A stretch of DNA of 6,487 bases, from positions 1-6,487 of the forward strand of contig CAJXRJ010000439.1 in assembly GCA_913058555.1 (NCBI GenBank), written 5' to 3'. A program made the translations under genes and the position numbers. The stretch's first letter is position 1, and every line of letters begins with the position of its first letter. Shown one piece after another: positions 1 to 5,300 of this stretch. The notes beneath the pieces were generated by a model, which had not been told where the DNA came from, ran no database searches, and saw only the letters and a program-made list of their open reading frames with translations. Origin of the DNA: an uncultured bacterium. Its GTDB lineage: Bacteria; Planctomycetota; UBA1135; GCA-002686595.

Positions 1-608
1 GCATCCGGCTTCCAGCGCGTCATTCAAGCCCGGTGTCGTGATGGATGCGGGCTAGCAGCTCACCACAAGGGGACCCAGCCAGCCCAAGCCAGCTGAAGCT
101 CGGGTCCAGAGGCCGCGACCGCACCCGGGTCGATGGCAAGCGTCGTTGGCTAGGGACAGGGGGTGCGATACCGCTAACGGGTCCGAGGTGTGGGCCCATC
201 CCACACGGGATCGAGCGCGCGGGACCCTGTGCCAGTGCCAAGAACGCCCTTCTTGGCCATGGCTTGCCTTTTTTGGGGGAATGCGTGGGGCAGGTGAGCC
301 AGTGCGCACGCCACTGCCAGCATGCGGAGCCCCGACACCATGGCGAGGCCACGATTCCAGCCTTGCGATGCCAGGGCGCGCGCGGGTGCGAGCTCGCGCA
401 CGACTGTGTCGCGCGGCACATCGGGAGGCTCGCCATCACTCTCCCTCTGGGGGCCAGCAAGTGCGCCAGTGCCTGATTCGGGTGCCCTGACCCACCTGTC
501 GGAGACGGTGCATTCTCTCAGTAGCGAAGAGAACCAGAAACGCCCTCTGGGTTCGCTTACCGACCCAAGATCCGCTCACGCAACCAATCAACCAACCAGA
601 TAGACAAT
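1..608. other. Gene-less GC-rich segment
   Basis: I see no convincing gene here. Several overlapping frames stay open on both strands, but the translations are rich in Arg, Pro, Cys, His and Trp and lack any signal peptide, membrane segment or recognisable motif. The codon position with the highest G+C changes along the segment (checked by hand over 301-420), which argues against one continuous coding frame. No frame runs far into the window from the left edge, so a gene cut by that edge is unlikely. A near-palindrome lies at 386-401 (GTGCG/CGCAC arms). The last ~100 bases hold two small inverted repeats and an A/C-rich leader before the next gene. The segment could be plain intergenic DNA or the decayed remains of a gene. 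Confidence 0.55.
513..550 (+). promoter_or_regulatory. Two adjacent inverted repeats upstream of the 609 gene
   Basis: The first repeat has arms TTCTCT (513-518) and AGAGAA (528-533) around a 9-base loop. It is followed directly by arms CCAGA (534-538) and TCTGG (546-550) around a 7-base loop. Back-to-back small hairpins 59-96 bases before a start codon could be an operator, a leader structure or the end of an upstream transcript. No U-tract follows. The stems are only 6 and 5 bp, so chance occurrence is quite possible. Confidence 0.25.
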
Positions 609-1217
609 ATGGCCATCTATGAGTACCTCATCTCCTCTCCTGCTGACCTGAGTGCCCCAGGCGGAGTGACTTTTCCGGTGAAGTCCAAGTCCAGGGATGC
701 TGACCTTGAAGCCTGGAACGACCTCATGCCCGAACTCTTCACGCACATGAAGATGGGCGGGTACATCATGGTGGTCATTCAAGGGCGGCAACTGACGGAT
801 CGGCCGTGGGATAAAACGGCACTGAACTTCACGGGCTTCGACCCCAAAGAGGATGGAATCTTGGCTGCCTACTGTGTGTCGGCGGCGGTGGGGAGGCCTT
901 ACATGCCCGGGCTATGTTCAGGGGACTGGATCAAGAACATGATGGCCCAGCGGCGCATGGGAGTGGAGCTTGCGGACATCAAGCGTATGCAGCGCGGCTC
1001 GACGAGCATGTTCCAGCGCTTTCAATGCTCCTCGCAGGGGTTCCGATTGGCGGTCACAGGCTGCATGAAACTGCTGCAGTTCTATGAAAAGGACGGAGGG
1101 GCCTCAGTTTCAAGTCCAAGTGTTGGGACGACGCAGGACATGGTCCGGCCCCTGAGGTGGGGATGGCGAGGTGGTTTATTCCCCAAGCTCATCAACAAGG
1201 CACCCCATCGCCTGTAG
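609..1217 (+). CDS. Unrecognised 202-residue soluble protein (orphan)
   Basis: I do not recognise this protein. It starts at an ATG preceded by an A/C-rich leader with a short CAACCAAT/CAACCAAC repeat (about 580-599) and no Shine-Dalgarno sequence. There is no signal peptide or membrane helix, so it is probably cytoplasmic. The sequence looks like a real folded protein: hydrophobic strands such as residues 51-58 (GYIMVVIQ), Trp at 36, 67, 107, 184 and 186, and 13 methionines, an unusually high number. Four cysteines (89, 103, 140, 152) do not form a standard metal-binding motif. The C-terminal ~40 residues are Gly/Ser/Arg-rich and look disordered. By hand count 601-1140 is about 57% G+C, somewhat lower than much of the neighbouring coding DNA, which weakly suggests a separate history. 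It converges on the membrane-protein gene. Coding status is likely but unproven without homologues. Confidence 0.68.
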   Translation: MAIYEYLISSPADLSAPGGVTFPVKSKSRDADLEAWNDLMPELFTHMKMGGYIMVVIQGRQLTDRPWDKTALNFTGFDPKEDGILAAYCVSAAVGRPYMPGLCSGDWIKNMMAQRRMGVELADIKRMQRGSTSMFQRFQCSSQGFRLAVTGCMKLLQFYEKDGGASVSSPSVGTTQDMVRPLRWGWRGGLFPKLINKAPHRL

Positions 1218-1230
1218 CCGCGGAACCCGC

Positions 1231-1265
1231 GCGCACCGAGCCTTTTCGTCGACGACTCCGTGCGC
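1231..1265. terminator. Hairpin between convergent genes, candidate bidirectional terminator
   Basis: Arms GCGCAC (1231-1236) and GTGCGC (1260-1265) pair perfectly. After one C-C mismatch the pairing continues with GAG (1238-1240) and CTC (1256-1258), giving 9 pairs. The 15-base loop contains the palindrome CGTCGACG (1247-1254). The structure starts 14 bases after the stop of the 609 gene and ends immediately before the stop codon of the convergent membrane-protein gene. A second small hairpin (1219-1231, CGCGG/CCGCG) abuts it. The position fits a shared terminator. No T-run follows in either direction, so it is not a textbook intrinsic terminator. Confidence 0.42.
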
Positions 1266-2006
1266 CTAAGGTTCCGTCGCGATGCTCCTGGACCAGCGAT
1301 GCACCTGAACGGCCGCCAGAAAAATCAACGCGTAGCCGGCTAACTCGGACGCTTCTTCCACGAGGCGTGGGACAACGTACACATAGTCGTCGCCTAACAC
1401 CGATCTCCAGAGGGACTGCCTGCCGAGGAGGCGGGACTGCAGGAGCACCACTGCGGAAGCGCCGAGGAAGAGGCCTGCATGTGGGGCATGGCTGTGCTGC
1501 TCCAGGCTCCTAAGGATCGCCCTTGGCGACTTGACGATGTGCTGAATACAAAGCGCGAGGACGCCCAGGGCCGGCAATTTCCAGAAGCCGTGCCATACCG
1601 CGTCGAGTGGGCCGTCTAGCTCACGCACGAGGGCGATCAACAGTAGGTGGGTGAGTGGGTGCATGGCAGACCCGTGGCCCTCTAGCTTCGCGGCTCGGAA
1701 GAGGAAGAGCGCCGAGCTTGAGAGCAGCACGAGCTGGAGGATCTCCAACAGCCCCCACTCCCCGAGAAGGACGCTCGGGGAGAGCCGCTCCACGGCCGCT
1801 GCGACGAGCAGCATGAAGACACCGAAGGCGAGGAGCATGGAGAGCCCCCAAGCCGGGGAAATGCCACCGCTTTGCGGGGGAAGAGCTGCTGGGGGGAGCA
1901 CCTTCAGGGGTGCCACCGCCACATCGGCCTGGACCGCGATGGGATGCCCCAGAACGGAATCTGTGACTGCTGAGGGCGGGCGCAGAAGTGAGAGGACGAG
2001 GCACAT
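1266..2006 (-). CDS. Conserved-looking polytopic inner-membrane protein, function unknown
   Basis: This 246-residue protein has about six hydrophobic segments, roughly at residues 53-71, 85-103, 114-128, 141-158, 175-191 and 219-235. The arrangement of polar residues resembles an unnamed family of bacterial membrane proteins I recall only by pattern: EWGLLEILQ (83-91) at the second helix, RELD (128-131) after the third, HGFWK (139-143), SRLLGR..LW (191-200), and EEASELAGY (217-225) in the last helix. I cannot attach a family name or a reaction. Residues 1-50 are Pro/Ala-rich, with no clear signal peptide. An in-frame TAG lies 22-24 bases before the ATG, so any earlier start is excluded, but a later start is possible because the helices begin near residue 53. 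No Shine-Dalgarno is seen. It lies downstream of the small lipoprotein gene on the same strand, 307 bases away, too far to infer an operon. Confidence 0.85.
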   Translation of the reverse strand: MCLVLSLLRPPSAVTDSVLGHPIAVQADVAVAPLKVLPPAALPPQSGGISPAWGLSMLLAFGVFMLLVAAAVERLSPSVLLGEWGLLEILQLVLLSSSALFLFRAAKLEGHGSAMHPLTHLLLIALVRELDGPLDAVWHGFWKLPALGVLALCIQHIVKSPRAILRSLEQHSHAPHAGLFLGASAVVLLQSRLLGRQSLWRSVLGDDYVYVVPRLVEEASELAGYALIFLAAVQVHRWSRSIATEP

Positions 2007-2313
2007 GGGGTAACTAGAGGAAGGGGACTATCGCCTCCCCTGCCCTAGGCCCTCCGTGTGGTGCGGAGTGCTCTTCCTCGTCCTGGTGTTCTTCCAGCGA
2101 GGGTGTTCCATGGGGCTCGGGGAGGCTTAGTAGGGCCTTCGATCGACCCCCGCCGGCGTGACCGATTCTCTCGTTGGGCGCCATGGCAGCTCAAGCCAGA
2201 GCCGTTGCCAAGCAATCAAGCGCCATACATAGAGTCGGGAGCGATTCTTCCGTCACCGAGCCGCTCGCGCGCCGCACTACACCTTGCGATAACTCCACGG
2301 CGCAGTACCGCCT
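2007..2313. other. Intergenic segment upstream of the membrane-protein gene
   Basis: No supportable gene lies here. A plus-strand frame that crosses it (2058-2351) gives an Arg/Pro/Ser-rich sequence with no motif and runs into the small lipoprotein gene antisense. Close to the membrane-protein start, arms AGGGGA (2022-2027) and TCCCCT (2036-2041) form a 6-bp hairpin about 15 bases before the ATG. A weaker one (CTCCG/CGGAG) lies at 2052-2068. The segment should carry the promoter or leader of the minus-strand membrane-protein gene and the 3' end of the small lipoprotein transcript. I see no strong -35/-10 pair and no intrinsic terminator with a T-run. Confidence 0.5.
2022..2041 (-). promoter_or_regulatory. 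Small hairpin in the leader of the membrane-protein gene
   Basis: Six-base arms AGGGGA and TCCCCT flank an 8-base loop, ending about 15 bases upstream of the ATG at 2006 when read on the minus strand. A purine run resembling a ribosome-binding site lies in and beside the stem but too far from the ATG for normal use. A translation-control hairpin or an operator is conceivable, and so is chance. Confidence 0.2.
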
Positions 2314-2724
2314 CTAGTTCGATGGGTCGTGTCCCGTCGCTACCTGATTGAGCCTATTGTCGAGCACGAGACTCGCGCCCCGTTGGAGTTCGTGACGGTT
2401 AGAACCCAGTTGGAGCGATTGGTCCTTCACTTGCAAGGGGCCGCGGGGGGTGGCGAAGGTCCAGACTCGGCTTTGACGTGTGTATTCGAGGCGGCCCGCT
2501 TCAGCGGCTCCGACAATCAGGACTCTCGATTTGGCGACCTCGACCTCGAGATCACTTTCGTGGAGCCGAAAGGCGATGTCCGGAAAGCCCCTCTCCAAAT
2601 GGCGAATGGAAGCACCATCGAAGAGCACGCCCTGTTCTGCTTCCCCCGCCGGTCCCCGAGCGGATCGGCAGCTGCCGAGGAGTATGGTCAGGACAAGAGC
2701 GAGGGGAGTTAGGTGACGATTCAT
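2314..2724 (-). CDS. Small lipoprotein of unknown function
   Basis: The 136-residue product starts with a typical lipoprotein signal peptide: a short basic n-region with Arg3, a hydrophobic stretch at residues 5-16, and a lipobox LGSC with Cys19 as the predicted acylated residue. Residues 20-30 are a small Gly/Ala/Arg-rich tether. The rest alternates polar and hydrophobic residues (for example DLEVEVAKSRVLIV and SRVWTFATP), suggesting a compact beta-rich periplasmic or surface domain. By the E. coli sorting rule Arg at +2 would favour the outer membrane, although that rule may not hold in this phylum. I recognise no family. The ATG at 2724 is supported by the signal peptide; no Shine-Dalgarno precedes it. 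A plus-strand frame (2329-2712) covers nearly the same bases, but it starts with GTG and has no export signal or motif, so the minus strand is preferred. Confidence 0.75.
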   Translation of the reverse strand: MNRHLTPLALVLTILLGSCRSARGPAGEAEQGVLFDGASIRHLERGFPDIAFRLHESDLEVEVAKSRVLIVGAAEAGRLEYTRQSRVWTFATPRGPLQVKDQSLQLGSNRHELQRGASLVLDNRLNQVATGHDPSN

Positions 2725-3069
2725 TGGGGTGCCTACTTACGGGGCCATTCTTGCTGGGCCGTCTTTCGGAGATCGAGGGCCAGAGTTGCCCCGAAAGCAC
2801 CGCGCAGAGCGTGGCAAGAAGCTGCCAAGAATCCTGGGAACCAAGGGAGGAAACGAGGTCCGAGCTGACGTTGTAGGACCAGGGGGGGGACTGTCCCGGG
2901 CGGGAGGTGCTGGAGACGTGGAGGCTGAATGCACACACTGGGCGGAGTGCTGCGTCATCTGGGCTTTCGCTAACCGAACCACCGTACGCGTGTCGCTCTC
3001 GGTGCCGCCTCCGAGTGCCGCACTCCGAGATTCGTATTGGCCCGCCCCGAGTGGACAGGCACGTTCCCA
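2725..3069. other. Intergenic segment between propeller gene and small lipoprotein gene
   Basis: I find no supportable gene here. The open frames are shadows continuing from neighbouring genes or short low-complexity sequences. Visible items are a run of eight G (2882-2889), a weak hairpin TGGCA/TGCCA near 2805-2820, and a better imperfect palindrome at 3009-3029 just past the propeller gene's stop. The segment presumably contains the promoter of the small lipoprotein gene, but no clear -35/-10 pair is recognisable. Confidence 0.5.
3009..3029 (-). terminator. Imperfect palindrome downstream of the propeller gene
   Basis: Read on the minus strand, an outer CTC/GAG and an inner GAGTG/CACTC pair around a 3-base loop, with a single G-G mismatch, giving eight base pairs in 21 bases. 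It lies about 40 bases beyond the stop codon of the 598-residue protein. The position and GC-rich stem fit a terminator or a 3'-end stabilising hairpin. There is no following T-run, so Rho-independent termination is uncertain. Confidence 0.35.
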
Positions 3070-4866
3070 TCAGAGGAACGTCACGCTGACGGCGTCGGTC
3101 AGGTTGGACGTGACGACGGGGTTGACGTCTCGGAACCAACCTTGGAAGTTCCAGGTCTGGCCGGCGATCGCAGGCCTCGTGCCGAGGCCATTTGGAATGG
3201 CCGTAGTGTCGATGCGCAGGGACGACGTGCCGTCAGCGCGTGTGCGTCGGATTTGGGCGGGCTCCGTGAACCGGCCGATAGAACCTCCGAGGCACAGCGT
3301 CCCTTGGCCGCCGCCGAGCATCGGCAGGGACCCTTGGGTTTGGCTGTTGAGCAGCATCGCGAAGCTGTTGCCCGGCAGGTTGGCGATACGCAAGGTCAGG
3401 TTCTCGGCGGCAGCGGCAGCGGACCCGACGGCGTCGATCGTGGCGCTTTGGCCGGTGGAGTTCTGCGCCGCGGGGCCGCAATAGCTCGCTCCGACGATAG
3501 TCCCCGGGACGTACTTCGTGATTTGGACACCTCCACCGATCTGGCGCTGCGTGTAGCTCTGTCCGTTGATGTCCGTCAAGACCTCGTCGCGGGCGAAGGC
3601 GGTGTAGGTGGGGCTCCCGAACTCGCCCGGGTTTTCGTTTCTGGTGAGAACGTTGCCAAAGGGATCGAGCAGCAGGTCGACGCCTACTCCGATCTGCTTC
3701 CCGGTGACCAATAGATTGCCCGCTGGAGTCGTAGCGACGGCCGTTCCACGCAGGGCAGTCGGGTCGTAATGCTGCCACGCCAGGGCGCCAGTTGGGTCGA
3801 ACTTCCAAACCGATAAACGGCTCTGATTCGGCCCGGCTGCCGGAATCTCCGCGCCGGTGACGTAGACGTTCTGTGCACTGTCCACGGCGACTCTGAAACC
3901 AGCCGTGCCTTGATCCGTCTCGATCGTGCTGCGGTACAGCTGGGCTCCCGACGCCGTGTAGCGAGCCACAGCGAACCCAGTCCACCCGTCGTGATACCAC
4001 TCGGACCCGAAGGAGCCATTAGTGAATGCGCTGAGGCCCCCTTGATCGTCGAAGACGACGTCCTCGACGGTGTCGTTCCAGAACGTGCCGAAGTTGAGCG
4101 TGCCGTAGCCGTCGGAGGACAGGTGCCCTGTCCACAGCTTGACCCCGCTCGTATCGAAGACATGGATGCGGCCGTAGTAGTTCTGAACGAACTGGGGGTA
4201 GTCATCGCGGCCGAACAGGGCGATTTCATCGTTCGGGCCGATGGCCATGCCGGTCGTTTCGGTTCGGTCAGTGCCGCCCACGGACCAGATCAAGTTGCCC
4301 GAGCCGTCGAATTTGAAAGCTGCGACGAAGGGAACTACCCCGGGGTCGGTTGAGCCGCCGACGACGGGCCGATCTTGGGAGTCAACGGCGACATGGGCCC
4401 CAAGGAGATTCGGAACGCTCGCCGATGCGATCGGAACCGTCCAGAGCGCAGTGCCCTGGGGATCGAGTTTGACGAGCCGCGACGTGCCCATTGCCGGGTA
4501 GACGGCGTAGACGTTTCCCGCTGAGTCGACGGCAGCCATGGCTCTGGCCTGGATGAAGCAACTGCCGGACATGCAAAGGAATGCGGAGCGCGTGAACTCC
4601 CATTCCCTCTCCCCGTTCTCGCTGAACTTGGTGATCGCCATCAAGCCGGAGGAGTTCATCGCCGTGGGGAAGGTGGTCGAGGCCGAAATCACTCCGCCAT
4701 CGGCCGTTCCGACGAGGTTACGAGCTTGGCTCGTCGGGCCACCTGGGGTTTGGTAGCCGAATTCCCAGGCCTTCTCGAGTTGCATGGGGAAGGCGGTGGC
4801 CAATGAAGACGACGACAGGGCCAAAGCGATGGCGCCGAGCGAGCGGGTGAGACGGAGACGTGTCAT
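3070..4866 (-). CDS. Secreted beta-propeller protein with planctomycete-type C-terminal domain
   Basis: The 598-residue product begins with a Sec signal peptide: basic n-region (Arg3, Arg5, Arg8), a hydrophobic core at about 10-22, and likely cleavage after ATA at 25. Residues ~77-410 hold about seven irregular repeats in which a strand like VAVDS..NVYV.G is followed by KFD..G.L.W. Examples are AAVDSAGNVYAV with LVKLDPQGTALW (111-142) and VAVDSAQNVYVTG with VWKFDPTGALAW (326-364). This is the pattern of SBBP or PQQ-like beta-propeller repeats. No catalytic residues can be pointed to, so a binding or structural role is more likely than an enzymatic one. Residues ~458-598 form a separate domain with YCGPA, STGQ, LCLGG.IGRF, TWNFQGWFRD and SNLTDAVSVTF. 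Cys463 and Cys525 may form a disulfide. Similar domains end many planctomycete exported proteins in my recollection. The ATG fits the signal peptide; no Shine-Dalgarno is seen. It is transcribed divergently from the Ig-like lipoprotein. Confidence 0.95.
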   Translation of the reverse strand: MTRLRLTRSLGAIALALSSSSLATAFPMQLEKAWEFGYQTPGGPTSQARNLVGTADGGVISASTTFPTAMNSSGLMAITKFSENGEREWEFTRSAFLCMSGSCFIQARAMAAVDSAGNVYAVYPAMGTSRLVKLDPQGTALWTVPIASASVPNLLGAHVAVDSQDRPVVGGSTDPGVVPFVAAFKFDGSGNLIWSVGGTDRTETTGMAIGPNDEIALFGRDDYPQFVQNYYGRIHVFDTSGVKLWTGHLSSDGYGTLNFGTFWNDTVEDVVFDDQGGLSAFTNGSFGSEWYHDGWTGFAVARYTASGAQLYRSTIETDQGTAGFRVAVDSAQNVYVTGAEIPAAGPNQSRLSVWKFDPTGALAWQHYDPTALRGTAVATTPAGNLLVTGKQIGVGVDLLLDPFGNVLTRNENPGEFGSPTYTAFARDEVLTDINGQSYTQRQIGGGVQITKYVPGTIVGASYCGPAAQNSTGQSATIDAVGSAAAAAENLTLRIANLPGNSFAMLLNSQTQGSLPMLGGGQGTLCLGGSIGRFTEPAQIRRTRADGTSSLRIDTTAIPNGLGTRPAIAGQTWNFQGWFRDVNPVVTSNLTDAVSVTFL

Positions 4867-5300
4867 GGCGAGCTTCGTGAATGGCGGGAACGGGTGTGCG
4901 AGTGGGGATCAGAGGTCCAAGCTGCGAGTCTTGGGGTTGGGTGCCTAGAGTGGGGGAGTTGCTCCGATGTTGACCCATTGGCGCAGATCTGGCTAGGGGC
5001 GCGCGACTGCGAGGCGACGAGCGGCCGAGACCCCCTTGGGGCCCCGTGAGGGTCGCTAGATTCACGGGCGGTACGGGACCGGGCCGCCACGGAATGGGAC
5101 TGTTCGGTAACGCACAGTGCCGTCTCCCTTGGGTGACGAGCAGGCGCCCTGAGTCCCGTGCAAATCTGTGGAAGTGCCCCAAGACGGTGAATGACTTCCC
5201 GAGGGCCACCGAAACTTCCGGCTCGGCGTAGGCTAGTTCCCACGGCACGAACATTGCGTGCCGCTAGTTGCTCGCGCTCTCGCCTACCCTGACGCCGTCC
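4867..5300. promoter_or_regulatory. Divergent intergenic region shared by two exported-protein genes
   Basis: These 434 bases separate the start codons of the propeller protein (leftward) and the Ig-like lipoprotein (rightward), so both promoters should lie here. No strong consensus promoter is seen. The best rightward match is TTGACC (4970-4975) and CTAGGG (4993-4998) with a 17-base spacer, which is weak and about 300 bases from the start codon. The hexamer CTTGGG occurs at 4930, 5035 and 5128, and its reverse complement lies within 5177-5183. Arms GGCGG (5067-5071) and CCGCC (5084-5088) form an inverted repeat. Neither start codon has a Shine-Dalgarno sequence. Open frames crossing this segment show no protein-like features. 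Confidence 0.5.

Noticed and set aside
20..476. Opposing frames of about 145 codons (20-460 minus, 45-476 plus)
   Set aside because: They share wobble positions on opposite strands and show no motif, signal peptide or consistent codon-position bias.
2329..2712. Plus-strand frame of 127 codons covering nearly all of the small lipoprotein gene
   Set aside because: It starts with GTG and has no export signal or motif, while the opposite strand has a signal peptide and lipobox. Frames antisense to a GC-rich gene are often open by codon bias.
2882..2889. Run of eight G as a phase-variation tract
   Set aside because: It lies in a spacer, not in a reading frame or between recognisable promoter elements.
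2552..3139. Minus-strand frame of 195 codons bridging the small lipoprotein and propeller genes
   Set aside because: It overlaps both better-supported genes and reads as low-complexity Arg/Ser/Pro sequence.
2729..3484. Plus-strand frame of 251 codons starting in the spacer
   Set aside because: Most of it is antisense to the propeller C-terminal domain, and the part in the spacer has no protein-like pattern.
3037..3714. Plus-strand frame of 225 codons antisense to the propeller gene's 3' part
   Set aside because: The minus strand shows a continuous signal-peptide, propeller and C-terminal-domain protein. The antisense translation is Arg/Gly/Val-rich without motifs.
3233..4000. Second minus-strand frame of 255 codons inside the propeller gene
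   Set aside because: Arg/Pro-rich shadow frame, overlapped entirely by a gene with clear domain structure.
4970..4998. TTGACC and CTAGGG with a 17-base spacer as a rightward sigma-70 promoter
   Set aside because: The -10 match is poor and it lies about 300 bases from the start codon, so it is not reported as a promoter.
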